A stretch of DNA of 15,735 bases, taken from the NCBI RefSeq assembly GCF_018372875.1, contig NZ_JAHAIF010000060.1:1-15735 (forward strand). Reading direction: 5' to 3'. Below are positions 8,876 to 15,735 of this stretch, piece after piece. The notes under the pieces were generated by a model, which saw only the letters and a program-made list of their open reading frames with translations, was not told the DNA's origin and searched no databases. The position numbers and the translations under genes were made by a program. This DNA comes from Clostridium sp. GTDB taxonomy: Bacteria > Bacillota > Clostridia > Clostridiales > Clostridiaceae. Position 1 is the stretch's first letter, and each line of letters starts with the position of its first letter.

Positions 8876-8908
8876 TATATTGTTAAATTTAAGTTATTTT
8901 ACTGAAAT

Positions 8909-8938
8909 AAAGGCAGCTTTTAATAGCTGCTTTTAATT
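8909..8938 (+). terminator. fhs terminator, also lying in the coaX leader
   Basis: AAAGGCAGCT (8909-8918) pairs with AGCTGCTTTT (8925-8934), 10 bp with one G-T, around TTTAAT. A TTTTAATT tail follows. It probably ends fhs transcripts. Because it is downstream of the TTGACA/TAAAAT promoter and only a few nucleotides before the coaX ribosome site, it may also attenuate coaX. Confidence 0.75.
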
Positions 8939-8957
8939 ATATTAAAGGGGTGCTTTT

Positions 8958-9737
8958 ATGATTTTACTTGTTGATGTTGGTAACACTAATATAGTACTTG
9001 GTGTACATAAAGATAATGAGTATATAGCAAGTTGGCGTATTTCAACTGATCCTAATAAAACATCAGATGAATACGGAATACAAGTTATGCAATTATTTTC
9101 CCAAAATAATTTAGATGCAAAAGAAGTTAAGGGGATAATTATATCATCAGTTGTTCCTAATATTATGCATTCTTTAGAGAATATGATACGAAAGTGTTTT
9201 TCTATTGAACCTATAATAGTAGGTCCTGGAATAAAGACTGGAATAAATATAAAATATGATAATCCTAAAGAGGTTGGGGCAGATAGAATAGTAAATGCTG
9301 TTGCAGCATGTGAAAGATATAAAAGGCCTGTTATAATAATAGATTTTGGTACTGCAACAACTTTTTGTGCATTAACAAGGAGTGGAGACTACTTAGGCGG
9401 ATGCATTGTGCCTGGAATAAGGATATCATCTGATGCTTTATTTGAAAGAGCTGCTAAGTTACCTAGAGTTGAGTTGGAGTTGCCAGAACAACTAATTTGC
9501 AAAAATACTATTTCTAGTATGCAAGCAGGTATATTATATGGATATATTGGTCAAGTTGAATATATAGTATCTAAAATAAAAAATGAAATGATGAGAAAAA
9601 ATAGCGAGGAACCATATGTAATTGCAACAGGTGGTTTAGCTAAGTTGATATTTAAAGAAACTGATGCAATAGATGAAGTAGATGATGATTTAACATTAGA
9701 AGGTTTAAAAATACTATATTATAAAAATAAGGAGTAA
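8958..9737 (+). CDS. coaX: type III pantothenate kinase
   Basis: CoaX phosphorylates pantothenate in the first committed step of coenzyme A synthesis. Type III kinases need a monovalent cation and escape CoA feedback. It belongs to the ASKHA fold: DVGNTN at residues 6-11 (phosphate loop, D6), GADR (D109) and DFGTATT (129-135, D129) carry the three acidic positions typical of the family, followed by [25 protein letters not shown]. Length is 259 aa, as expected. The ribosome site is AAAGGGG (8944-8950). It is the first gene of a pair with dusB, whose ribosome site overlaps the end of coaX. CoaX follows ftsH in B. subtilis too; here fhs lies between them. Confidence 0.96.
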   Translation: MILLVDVGNTNIVLGVHKDNEYIASWRISTDPNKTSDEYGIQVMQLFSQNNLDAKEVKGIIISSVVPNIMHSLENMIRKCFSIEPIIVGPGIKTGINIKYDNPKEVGADRIVNAVAACERYKRPVIIIDFGTATTFCALTRSGDYLGGCIVPGIRISSDALFERAAKLPRVELELPEQLICKNTISSMQAGILYGYIGQVEYIVSKIKNEMMRKNSEEPYVIATGGLAKLIFKETDAIDEVDDDLTLEGLKILYYKNKE

Positions 9738-9742
9738 TTAAG

Positions 9743-10711
9743 ATGAAGATAAGTAATCTGGTCTTTGATAACAATGTATTTTTAGCACCTATGGCCGGAG
9801 TTACTGATATTTCCTTTAGGGGATTATGCAAAGAAATGGGCTGTGGATTAGTAACAACAGAAATGGTTAGTGCGAAAGCATTACACTATGGAAGTGAAAA
9901 CACACAAAGTCTTTTAAGAATAGCAGAAGAGGAAAAACCCGTAGCTGCACAAATTTTTGGTAGAGATCCAGAGATAATGGCAGAGGTTGTTGAAAAATAT
10001 TTTAATAATAGAAACGATATTTGTATTATAGATGTAAATATGGGATGTCCAGCACCAAAAATAACTAAAAATGGTGAAGGGTCGGCTTTGATGAAGGAAC
10101 CTGAATTAGCAGCTGAAATAATAAGATCTTTGAAAAAAGTATCCAATAAACCAGTTACGGCTAAGTTTAGAATGGGTTACGATGAAACTTGTATAAATGC
10201 AGTGGAGTTTGCTAAAAGGTTAGAAGAGGCTGGAGTTGATTCAGTAACTGTTCATGGAAGAACTAAGAAGCAAATGTATGAAGGTAAGGCTAATTGGGAT
10301 GTCATAAGACAAGTAAAAGAAGCTGTTTCTATACCTGTGTTAGGAAATGGTGATGTATTTACAGCAGAAGATGCATTAAAGCTAAAAGAGGTTTCTAATT
10401 GTGATGGGATAGTTGTAGCAAGAGGTGCAATGGGAAATCCGTGGATATTTAAGCAAATACAAAGAAAGCTTAAAGGTGAAGATGATTTGATAATCACACA
10501 TAGTGATAGAATTGAAATGTGCTTAAGACATTATGAACTTGCAATAAAATATGATGGAGAATATAAGGCTGTAAGAGAGATGAGAAAACATGCATCTTGG
10601 TATATTAAAGGTCTGCCAGGTTGTACGGATATAAAAAATCATATGAATACATTAGATAATAGTGAAGAAGTGATTGAAATATTAAGAAAATATAGGGATC
10701 AGTTATCATAA
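9743..10711 (+). CDS. dusB: tRNA-dihydrouridine synthase B
   Basis: This FMN enzyme reduces specific uridines in the D loop of tRNA to dihydrouridine with NADPH. The TIM-barrel start shows [19 protein letters not shown]. The catalytic cysteine is C102 in [10 protein letters not shown]. Further signatures are [20 protein letters not shown] (tRNA/FMN site) and VLGNGDV plus [12 protein letters not shown] (FMN phosphate). A helical C-terminal tRNA-binding domain follows. Its 322 residues fit the DusB subfamily. AAGGAG (9728-9733) lies in the last codons of coaX and the genes are 5 nt apart, so translation should be coupled. In B. subtilis dusB is likewise just upstream of lysS; here greA intervenes. 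Confidence 0.96.
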   Translation: MKISNLVFDNNVFLAPMAGVTDISFRGLCKEMGCGLVTTEMVSAKALHYGSENTQSLLRIAEEEKPVAAQIFGRDPEIMAEVVEKYFNNRNDICIIDVNMGCPAPKITKNGEGSALMKEPELAAEIIRSLKKVSNKPVTAKFRMGYDETCINAVEFAKRLEEAGVDSVTVHGRTKKQMYEGKANWDVIRQVKEAVSIPVLGNGDVFTAEDALKLKEVSNCDGIVVARGAMGNPWIFKQIQRKLKGEDDLIITHSDRIEMCLRHYELAIKYDGEYKAVREMRKHASWYIKGLPGCTDIKNHMNTLDNSEEVIEILRKYRDQLS

Positions 10712-10763
10712 ACTTATTTATAAAAATATAAATTTAGAAAATAGGAATTAAATTTATATAAAA

Positions 10764-10772
10764 TGATATAAT
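10764..10772 (+). promoter_or_regulatory. extended -10 promoter candidate P1, dusB-greA region
   Basis: TGATATAAT matches the extended -10 TGnTATAAT. No good -35 is visible 17 bp upstream. Start would be near 10779, inside the 12-bp inverted repeat at 10769-10799. It would transcribe the nested structure at 10799-10869 and then greA. Confidence 0.4.
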
Positions 10773-10799
10773 ATTTAAACAGATATTGTTTAAATATTA
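10769..10799. repeat. 12-bp perfect inverted repeat downstream of dusB
   Basis: TAATATTTAAAC (10769-10780) and GTTTAAATATTA (10788-10799) are exact reverse complements around a 7-nt loop. No T-run follows in either direction. It overlaps the -10 of candidate promoter P1 and its predicted start point, an arrangement typical of an operator, but it could also be a weak dusB terminator. Confidence 0.6.
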
Positions 10800-10869
10800 G
10801 GGTATTAATCGTAACATTTAGGTTATATAATGTTATTATATAACTTAAGTGGTAAATGTGAGGTACCCT
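10799..10869 (+). ncRNA. candidate structured leader or small RNA upstream of greA
   Basis: Three nested helices can be drawn. AGGGTA (10799-10804) pairs with TACCCT (10864-10869). ACATTTA (10814-10820) pairs with TAAATGT (10853-10859). GTTATATAA (10822-10830) pairs with TTATATAAC (10836-10844). All three are perfect Watson-Crick helices, separated by asymmetric internal loops (TTAATCGTA/GAGG and G/TTAAGTGG). No T-run follows, so it is not a simple terminator. I do not recognise a known riboswitch class in it; the outer and middle helices are the informative ones, because the inner helix is nearly all AT. Confidence 0.4.
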
Positions 10870-10882
10870 TAATTATCATTTA

Positions 10883-10911
10883 TTGACATATTATATTGGC
10901 TGATTTATAAT
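10883..10911 (+). promoter_or_regulatory. greA-lysS promoter P2, full sigma-A consensus
   Basis: TTGACA (10883-10888) and TATAAT (10906-10911) are both perfect and are separated by 17 bp, the optimal spacing. Start is expected near 10918, giving a leader of about 55 nt. This is the best housekeeping promoter in the window. Confidence 0.88.
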
Positions 10912-10941
10912 ATGTTAAATACTTTTAGGAATTAATAAAAC

Positions 10942-10956
10942 CAACCTGTCAGGTTG
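10942..10956 (+). repeat. small hairpin just before the greA ribosome site
   Basis: CAACCT (10942-10947) pairs with AGGTTG (10951-10956) around GTC. It ends 3 nt before AAGGGGAG (10960-10967), the greA ribosome site. It leaves the site free, so it may protect the 5' end or slightly tune translation. Confidence 0.4.
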
Positions 10957-10973
10957 ATAAAGGGGAGTATAAT

Positions 10974-11456
10974 ATGAGTGAAACTAAAAAATTTCTTATG
11001 ACTTATGAAGGTGTAAAAAAGCTAGAAGATGAATTAGAATATTTAAAAACAGTAAAAAGAAAAGAAATAACTGAAAAAATAAAAGTGGCTTTAGGATACG
11101 GAGACTTAAGTGAAAACTCTGAATATGACGAAGCTAAAAATGAGCAAGCTTTTACAGAAGGAAGAATTCTTCAATTAGAAAATATGTTAAAGAATGCTGA
11201 AGTTGTTGATGAGTCAGAAATACCAACAGATACTGTTTCTGTAGGTTCAATAGTAAAGGTAAAAGATTATGATTTTGATGAAGAAGTTGAGTACACTATA
11301 GTTGGTTCGGCTGAAGCAGATCCGATGAACTTTAAAATATCTAATGAATCACCAGTTGGAAAAGGGTTAATTGGTAAAAAAGTTGGGGATATTGTAGAGG
11401 TTAATGTACCAGATGGAGTTTCAAAATTTGAGGTACTTGATATAAGAAGAGCATAA
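10974..11456 (+). CDS. greA: transcription elongation factor GreA
   Basis: GreA enters the secondary channel of RNA polymerase and stimulates cleavage of backtracked RNA, rescuing stalled complexes. The N-terminal coiled coil (about residues 1-78) carries the tip motif [15 protein letters not shown], with acidic residues D44 and E47 matching the catalytic D41/E44 of E. coli GreA. The C-terminal FKBP-like domain shows [22 protein letters not shown] and [23 protein letters not shown]. Its 160 residues are normal. It is expressed from the consensus promoter at 10883-10911, and lysS follows after 13 nt, so the two form one operon, a pairing common in clostridia. Confidence 0.97.
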   Translation: MSETKKFLMTYEGVKKLEDELEYLKTVKRKEITEKIKVALGYGDLSENSEYDEAKNEQAFTEGRILQLENMLKNAEVVDESEIPTDTVSVGSIVKVKDYDFDEEVEYTIVGSAEADPMNFKISNESPVGKGLIGKKVGDIVEVNVPDGVSKFEVLDIRRA

Positions 11457-11469
11457 CGGAGGGATGTAA

Positions 11470-12981
11470 ATGTCAACTGAGGAAATGAATATTCAAGAAT
11501 TAGAATCTCAGTTCAGTGAACAAGAAAGATTAAGAAGAGAGAAGCTAGCTGAATTAAAGAGTGAAGGAAAGGACCCATTTGATGTATATAAGGTTGATAG
11601 AACTCATACATCAGAGCAAGTAAAGTCTAACTTCGAAAAATTAGAAGGTAAGGAAGTTACTGTAGCAGGTAGAATAATGTCTAAGAGGGGACAAGGGAAG
11701 GTTGTTTTCTCTGATATACATGATAGAGACGGAAAGATCCAATTATTCATTAAGATTGATGAAGTTGGGGAAGAACAGTTAAAATCATATAAAACATTTG
11801 ACTTAGGAGATATGGTAGAAGCTACAGGAGAAGTTTTTAAAACTAGAACTGAAGAAATATCTGTAAAAGTTAAGAGTTTTCAATTAATTTGTAAGTCTTT
11901 AAAGCCATTACCAGAAAAGTGGCATGGATTAAAAGACCCAGATTTAAGATATAGACAAAGAGAAGTAGATCTTATAACTAACCCAGAAGTAAAGGATACT
12001 TTTATTAAGAGAAGTCAAATTATAAGGGGGATAAGAGAGTTCTTAGACAATAGAGGTTTTTTAGAAGTTGAAACACCAATACTATCTCCTATAGCAGGTG
12101 GAGCAGCAGCTAGACCATTTATAACACATCATAATACATTAGATATTGATATGTATCTTAGAATTGCTACTGAGCTTTATTTAAAGAGACTTATTGTTGG
12201 TGGATTTGAAAAAGTTTATGATATGGGTAAGAACTTTAGAAATGAAGGTATGTCTGTAAGACATAACCCTGAATTTACTATGATAGAGTTATATGAAGCT
12301 TATTCTGATTATAATGATATGATGGAAATTATGGAAAACTTAGCGGCATATGTTTGTGAAAAAGTAAATGGTACAACTAAGGTTATGTACCAAGGAACAG
12401 AAATAGACTTTAAGCCACCATGGAGAAGAATAACTATGGTTGATGCTGTTAAGGAATATGCAGGAATAGATTTTAATTCTATTGCATCTGATGAAGAGGC
12501 ACAAGCTATTGCAAAGGAAAAGCATTTAGAATTCCCTAAGCCATTAAACACTGTAACAAAGGGTGAAGTGTTAAATGCGCTTTATGAAGAGTTTGCTGAG
12601 CAACACATGATACAACCTACATTTGTTATGGATTATCCAGTAGAGATTTCACCTCTTACAAAGAAAAAGAGAGGAAATGAAATGTTTACTGAAAGATTTG
12701 AAGGATTTGTATTTGGAAGAGAAATCTGTAATGCATATTCTGAATTAAATGATCCAATAGTTCAAAGAGAAAGATTTGAACAACAAGCTAAAGAAAGAGA
12801 GCTTGGAGATGATGAAGCTTATATGATTGATGAAGAATTTATGAGCGCTTTAGAAACAGGTATGCCTCCAACTGGTGGATTAGGATTTGGAGTTGATAGA
12901 TTAATAATGTTCTTAACTGATTCACCATCAATAAGAGACGTATTATTATTCCCTACAATGAAACCACAAACAAATAATTAA
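11470..12981 (+). CDS. lysS: lysyl-tRNA synthetase, class II
   Basis: LysS charges tRNA-Lys with lysine. A short helical N terminus is followed by an OB-fold anticodon-binding domain (about residues 60-165, [29 protein letters not shown]) and the class II catalytic core. Motif 2 is [23 protein letters not shown] (F256-R257-N258-E259), and motif 3 is [10 protein letters not shown] (R477) just before the C terminus. Length (503 aa) matches bacterial LysS, and this is not the class I enzyme. The ribosome site GGAGG (11458-11462) lies 7 nt before ATG 11470; an ATG directly followed by TAA at 11464 abuts the site and should not be used. It is the last gene of the greA-lysS operon. Confidence 0.98.
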   Translation: MSTEEMNIQELESQFSEQERLRREKLAELKSEGKDPFDVYKVDRTHTSEQVKSNFEKLEGKEVTVAGRIMSKRGQGKVVFSDIHDRDGKIQLFIKIDEVGEEQLKSYKTFDLGDMVEATGEVFKTRTEEISVKVKSFQLICKSLKPLPEKWHGLKDPDLRYRQREVDLITNPEVKDTFIKRSQIIRGIREFLDNRGFLEVETPILSPIAGGAAARPFITHHNTLDIDMYLRIATELYLKRLIVGGFEKVYDMGKNFRNEGMSVRHNPEFTMIELYEAYSDYNDMMEIMENLAAYVCEKVNGTTKVMYQGTEIDFKPPWRRITMVDAVKEYAGIDFNSIASDEEAQAIAKEKHLEFPKPLNTVTKGEVLNALYEEFAEQHMIQPTFVMDYPVEISPLTKKKRGNEMFTERFEGFVFGREICNAYSELNDPIVQRERFEQQAKERELGDDEAYMIDEEFMSALETGMPPTGGLGFGVDRLIMFLTDSPSIRDVLLFPTMKPQTNN

Positions 12982-12985
12982 CATA

Positions 12986-13016
12986 AAAAAGGAGTTAATT
13001 TGATTAACTCCTTTTT
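12986..13016 (+). terminator. terminator of greA-lysS
   Basis: A perfect 14-bp stem with a 3-nt TTG loop: AAAAAGGAGTTAAT (12986-12999) with ATTAACTCCTTTTT (13003-13016). The stem starts with A's and ends with T's, so it may work in both directions. Confidence 0.92.
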
Positions 13017-13081
13017 CTATCTTTAAAATGCTCTGTTTTTTTCGTGAATGCTATTATATTTAAAGTTTTTAAAAAAAAGTG

Positions 13082-13109
13082 TTGCATTTATAGATAAAGC
13101 TGATATAAT
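13082..13109 (+). promoter_or_regulatory. tRNA-Asn promoter
   Basis: TGATATAAT (13101-13109) is an extended -10; TTGCAT (13082-13087) sits 16 bp upstream of the -10 hexamer as a partial -35. The expected start, near 13116, is about 11 nt before the first tRNA. Confidence 0.65.
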
Positions 13110-13126
13110 ATCTAATGTAATGACGT

Positions 13127-13201
<75 letters not shown>

Positions 13202-13225
13202 ATTTTATCGTCATTATACTGATAT

Positions 13226-13300
<75 letters not shown>

Positions 13301-13303
13301 AAG

Positions 13304-13331
13304 AAAAGCGATGAATAGTCATCGCTTTTTT
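13304..13331. terminator. bidirectional terminator between tRNA-Asn and the LOR gene
   Basis: AAAAGCGATGA (13304-13314) pairs perfectly with TCATCGCTTTT (13319-13329) around ATAG. T's follow on the plus strand, and A's on the other flank give T's on the minus strand. It lies between the end of tRNA-Asn copy 2 and the stop codon of the convergent minus-strand gene, and probably serves both. Confidence 0.88.
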
Positions 13332-13833
13332 ATTTTTCTTTTTTGTCGTCTTTATCATCTTTGTTATGGCATATCATATCTATTATTACAGCGCATGCTA
13401 AAATTAATGCGTGATCATTAAAGTCTGTTATATCAATTATATATTTGTCTCTTATAGAAATAAGTTTTTTATAAACTTTACCTATCTCATTTCCATTAAG
13501 TTTGAATGTATAATCGTAATCAATAAAATTTCCTTTTACTTTTATGGTTCCATATGGTGTTTCAATCTCAAACTTATCTCTAATAATATTTATTAAATCT
13601 TTTTTTAGAGTTGCATATACGTCTCTGTCTTTTTCAATAACGTATGTTTCTTTTAATCGTAATAGTTTTTTCTTGATTTTAAATATTTTGTTGTCATTTG
13701 AATCGGAAAAGTATAATTTTTCTCCTATAGTTAAAATTTTGCCATCTATCTTGAAAACCTTATCCTTGTTTTCATCTAATATAGTGAAGTCGTCGCCAAT
13801 AGATATAAGTCTTTGACTTAAGATGTATTTCAT
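13330..13833 (-). CDS. LURP-one-related (tubby-like) family protein
   Basis: A 167-residue protein that I assign to the LURP-one-related/YxjI-like family (tubby-like beta barrel) from its pattern. It opens with MKYILSQRLISIGDDFTILDENKDKVFKIDGKILTIGEKLYF and continues as short alternating strands with the repeated elements KIKKKLLRLKETYVIEKD and GKVYKKLISIRDKYIIDI. It ends with a hydrophobic helix DHALILACAVIIDMI and a charged D/K tail. These motifs fit the family, whose biochemical role in bacteria is not established; a phospholipid-scramblase-like or lipid-binding fold has been proposed for relatives. The ribosome site is an ideal AAGGAGG 6 nt before the ATG. No signal peptide is visible. 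It stands alone, on the opposite strand to all other genes. Confidence 0.8.
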   Translation of the reverse strand: MKYILSQRLISIGDDFTILDENKDKVFKIDGKILTIGEKLYFSDSNDNKIFKIKKKLLRLKETYVIEKDRDVYATLKKDLINIIRDKFEIETPYGTIKVKGNFIDYDYTFKLNGNEIGKVYKKLISIRDKYIIDITDFNDHALILACAVIIDMICHNKDDKDDKKEK

Positions 13834-13852
13834 AAAAAACCTCCTTATGTTC

Positions 13853-13875
13853 TTTTATATAATTATTATATAAAA
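13853..13875. repeat. 23-bp AT palindrome in the LOR gene promoter region
   Basis: TTTTATATAAT (13853-13863) and ATTATATAAAA (13865-13875) are exact reverse complements with a single central base. It lies about 20 bp upstream of the LOR gene start codon and contains a minus-strand TATAAT (13870 to 13865) that may be its -10. It is made of A and T only, so chance is a real possibility. Confidence 0.45.
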
Positions 13876-13911
13876 AAATACATATAAAATATATATGATA
13901 TACCTTTGGTA

Positions 13912-13939
13912 TTGACATATAGAACTCTTTTGATAAAAT
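13912..13939 (+). promoter_or_regulatory. glyQS promoter upstream of the T-box
   Basis: A perfect TTGACA (13912-13917) and TAAAAT (13934-13939) are 16 bp apart, and TGA before the -10 gives an extended -10. Start is expected near 13946, immediately before the T-box leader. It is divergent from the LOR gene. Confidence 0.8.
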
Positions 13940-13945
13940 GAATAT

Positions 13946-14140
13946 ATAATTAAATAGGCATGTTGATAGAGAAAAGTAGTATGATGCTTTATTTTAGAGA
14001 GGTGATGTTTGGTGAGAATCACTATGGGTGTTTTATGAAAGGAACTCTTGAGTGCGAGGTTATGAAAGTAGGGCTTATTGCCAAGAAGGGTGGAACCGCG
14101 GAAAATGTTTTTTCGTCCCTTTATGGTTGATATAGCTTTT
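13946..14140 (+). promoter_or_regulatory. T-box leader, glycine-specific
   Basis: This mRNA leader senses uncharged tRNA-Gly. The conserved T-box AGGGTGGAACCGCG lies at 14087-14100, and the AGAGAAAAGTAG-like motif of Stem I at 13970-13981. The distal Stem I region is near 14000-14025. The specifier is GGA (14041-14043, glycine) in the context GAAA-GGA-ACTCTTGAGT. The antiterminator bulge TGGA pairs with an NCCA end having T73, the discriminator of bacterial tRNA-Gly, which supports the assignment. The antiterminator is strong: GCGGAAAA with TTTTTCGT plus AAGGG with CCCTT, with a 7-nt bulge. A terminator stem using CGTCCCTT is not visible, although a seven-T run occurs at 14137-14143. Confidence 0.93.
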
Positions 14141-14175
14141 TTTATTTACAAAAAAATAAATTAGGAGGTATAAAC

Positions 14176-15576
14176 ATGACAGTAGAAAAGACTATGGAAA
14201 AAATAGTTTCTTTATGTAAAAGTAGAGGGTTCATATTCCCAGGCTCAGAAATATACGGAGGATTAGCAAATTCGTGGGATTATGGTCCATTAGGCGTAGA
14301 GTTTAAAAATAATGTAAAGAAAGCTTGGTGGAAGAAGTTTATACAAGAAAGTCCATATAATGTTGGAGTTGATTGCGCTATATTAATGAATAAAGAAGTA
14401 TGGGTGGCATCAGGGCATGTTGGTGGATTTTCAGATCCATTAATGGATTGTAAAGAGTGTAAAGCTAGATTTAGAGCAGATAAGTTAGTTGAAGATCATA
14501 TGACAGAACAAGGGGTAGAGGTAGCATCTGCAGATGGTTGGTCAAATGAGCAATTAAAAGAATATATAGAAAAGAACAATATAGTATGTCCTAAGTGCGG
14601 AAAGTTAAATTATACTGATATCAGAAAGTTTAATTTAATGTTTAAAACTTTCGCTGGAGTTACTGAAGATGCAAAAAATGAAATATACTTAAGACCTGAA
14701 ACAGCTCAAGGTATTTTTGTTAACTTTAAGTCTGTTCAAAGAACTTCAAGAAAGAAAGTGCCATTTGGTATAGGACAAATAGGTAAATCCTTCAGAAATG
14801 AAATTACTCCAGGTAACTTTACTTTCAGAACAAGAGAATTCGAACAAATGGAATTAGAATTCTTCTGTAAGCCGGGAACAGATTTAGAATGGTTTGAATA
14901 TTGGAGAGAGTACTGTTGGAAGTTCTTATTAAACTTAGGTATAAAAGAAGAATATATAAGAATGAGAGATCATGCACAAGAAGAATTATCATTTTATTCT
15001 AAAGCTACTTCTGATATAGAATACTTATTCCCATTTGGATGGGGTGAATTATGGGGAATAGCAGATAGAACTGACTATGATTTAAAGAAACATCAAGAAC
15101 ATTCAGGTCAAGATATGTCCTATTTAGACCCTCAAACAAATGAGAAATATGTACCTTATGTTATAGAACCATCATTAGGTGCAGATAGAGTTGCTTTAGC
15201 CTTCTTAGTTGACGCTTATGATGAAGAAGATTTATCAACTGAAGATAAGCAAGATTCAAGAGTTGTAATGCACTTCCATCCAGCGTTAGCTCCATTTAAA
15301 GCAGCTATATTACCTTTATCAAAGAAGCTTTCTGATAAAGCTCTAGAAGTTTATGGAGAGTTAAGTAAGTACTTTAATGTTGATTTTGATGAAGCAGGAA
15401 GTATAGGAAAGAGATATAGAAGACAAGATGAAATAGGTACACCATATTGTATAACTGTAGACTTTGATACATTAGAAGATGGTGCTGTAACTGTAAGAGA
15501 TAGAGATAGCATGGAACAAGAAAGAATCAAGATAAGCGATTTACAAAGTTATATAGCAAAAAGTTTAGAGTTTTAA
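14176..15576 (+). CDS. glyQS: glycyl-tRNA synthetase, single-chain dimeric type
   Basis: Charges tRNA-Gly with glycine. It is the alpha2 (eukaryotic/archaeal-like) class II form, not the alpha2-beta2 GlyQ+GlyS form. The N terminus has [26 protein letters not shown] zinc-type cysteine set is visible as C92-x2-C95 and C138-x2-C141. Motif 2 is [23 protein letters not shown] (F206-R207-N208-E209), and motif 3 contains EPSLGADR (D337-R338). An HGTP anticodon-binding domain follows (about 368-466, [10 protein letters not shown] to the end). Length (466 aa) is normal. The AGGAGG ribosome site (14163-14168) is 7 nt before the ATG. Expression is placed under the T-box upstream. Annotated elsewhere as glyS or glyQS. 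Confidence 0.97.
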   Translation: MTVEKTMEKIVSLCKSRGFIFPGSEIYGGLANSWDYGPLGVEFKNNVKKAWWKKFIQESPYNVGVDCAILMNKEVWVASGHVGGFSDPLMDCKECKARFRADKLVEDHMTEQGVEVASADGWSNEQLKEYIEKNNIVCPKCGKLNYTDIRKFNLMFKTFAGVTEDAKNEIYLRPETAQGIFVNFKSVQRTSRKKVPFGIGQIGKSFRNEITPGNFTFRTREFEQMELEFFCKPGTDLEWFEYWREYCWKFLLNLGIKEEYIRMRDHAQEELSFYSKATSDIEYLFPFGWGELWGIADRTDYDLKKHQEHSGQDMSYLDPQTNEKYVPYVIEPSLGADRVALAFLVDAYDEEDLSTEDKQDSRVVMHFHPALAPFKAAILPLSKKLSDKALEVYGELSKYFNVDFDEAGSIGKRYRRQDEIGTPYCITVDFDTLEDGAVTVRDRDSMEQERIKISDLQSYIAKSLEF

Positions 15577-15579
15577 TTT

Positions 15580-15612
15580 AAGGTGGAGTTATTATATAAC
15601 TCCACTTTTTAT
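15580..15612 (+). terminator. glyQS terminator
   Basis: AAGGTGGAGTTA (15580-15591) pairs with TAACTCCACTTT (15597-15608), 12 bp with one G-T, around TTATA, followed by more T. It starts 3 nt after the glyQS stop codon. Confidence 0.9.
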
Positions 15613-15613
15613 A

Positions 15614-15636
15614 TGTGCGCCTAGCATGGGCGTACA
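15614..15636. repeat. GC-rich hairpin in the terminal non-coding segment
   Basis: TGTGCGCC (15614-15621) pairs with GGCGTACA (15629-15636), 8 bp with one G-T, around TAGCATG. It sits in a stretch (15614-15656) much richer in G and C than the other spacers of the window. I cannot assign it; it could be the edge of an rRNA operon leader, a dispersed repeat or a mobile-element remnant. Confidence 0.4.
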
Positions 15637-15685
15637 CTCAATGTCGTCAACTTAAGAAAAAATAAAAATTAAATATAAAAGATAC

Positions 15686-15735
15686 TTGACAATAGATAGG
15701 AAATTTGCAGCCTCGCTATAGACAAATAAATTTAT
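15686..15735 (+). promoter_or_regulatory. possible promoter region running off the window
   Basis: A perfect TTGACA (15686-15691) is present, but no -10 lies at the right distance. TATAGA (15717-15722) is 25 bp away, and TAGACA (15719-15724) could itself be a -35 for a -10 beyond the window. Two -35-like boxes in tandem are suggestive of a strong stable-RNA or operon promoter downstream, but the evidence stops at the edge. Confidence 0.25.

Noticed and set aside
11464..11469. Start-stop minimal frame ATG TAA between the lysS ribosome site and lysS
   Set aside because: It touches the GGAGGG site with no spacer, so ribosomes could not start there efficiently; it is a chance product of the spacer.
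13411..13816. Plus-strand frames opposite the LOR gene (13411-13596 and 13544-13816)
   Set aside because: No ribosome sites, low-complexity hydrophobic composition typical of antisense reading, and the minus-strand frame has an ideal AAGGAGG and a recognisable family pattern.
14144..14165. AT hairpin TTTATTT/AAATAAA before the glyQS ribosome site as the missing T-box terminator
   Set aside because: Only seven A-T pairs, located after the seven-T run and not followed by T's, so it cannot act as an intrinsic terminator.
15617..15720. A small peptide frame in the terminal segment, GTG start
   Set aside because: It meets a stop soon after the AAAAAA run, has no ribosome site, and the hairpin explains the composition better.

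Overview
The window is chromosomal DNA from a low-GC, spore-forming Firmicute, most likely Clostridium sensu stricto (cluster I). The reasons are very AT-rich intergenic DNA, AGA/ATA/TTA-dominated codon use, strong AGGAGG-type ribosome sites, SpoIIE, type III pantothenate kinase, formate-tetrahydrofolate ligase, a T-box leader and single-chain (eukaryotic-type) glycyl-tRNA synthetase. Species cannot be fixed from the sequence alone.

Layout. (1) 1-230: the end of a tRNA cluster, with the last 16 nt of initiator tRNA-fMet, elongator tRNA-Met(CAT), tRNA-Leu(TAA) and a terminator. (2) 231-3050: a gene-free leader carrying a widely spaced promoter, then spoIIE as a single-gene unit with its own terminator. 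(3) 3107-6978: tilS-hpt-ftsH and a terminator. (4) 7100-8940: fhs with its own promoter and terminator. (5) 8848-10711: coaX-dusB, translationally coupled. (6) 10764-13016: an elaborate dusB/greA intergenic region, then greA-lysS and a strong terminator. (7) 13082-13331: two identical tRNA-Asn(GTT) genes and a terminator. (8) 13330-13833, minus strand: a small LURP-one-related (tubby-like) protein gene, convergent to the tRNAs. (9) 13912-15612: a glycine T-box leader, glyQS and a terminator. (10) 15613-15735: a short non-coding segment of different composition that runs off the window.

The gene order spoIIE, tilS, hpt, ftsH, coaX, dusB, lysS is a compacted form of the locus known from Bacillus subtilis. 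Here fhs sits where the Bacillus order continues from ftsH directly to coaX, the hslO/cysK/folate-synthesis block is absent between coaX and dusB, and greA sits before lysS. Functionally the window is dominated by translation (tRNAs, TilS, DusB, LysS, GlyQS), with sporulation control (SpoIIE), membrane proteolysis (FtsH), transcript proofreading (GreA) and cofactor or one-carbon metabolism (CoaX, Fhs, Hpt).

I see no mobile element, CRISPR array or evident new multi-gene system. The points most worth a second look are non-coding: a nested 71-nt structure plus a 12-bp perfect inverted repeat between dusB and greA; a 9-bp perfect inverted repeat over the probable spoIIE start point next to a promoter with the long spacing known for Spo0A-activated promoters; a T-box with an intact antiterminator but no visible competing terminator; and a terminator hairpin lying between a consensus-like promoter and coaX.
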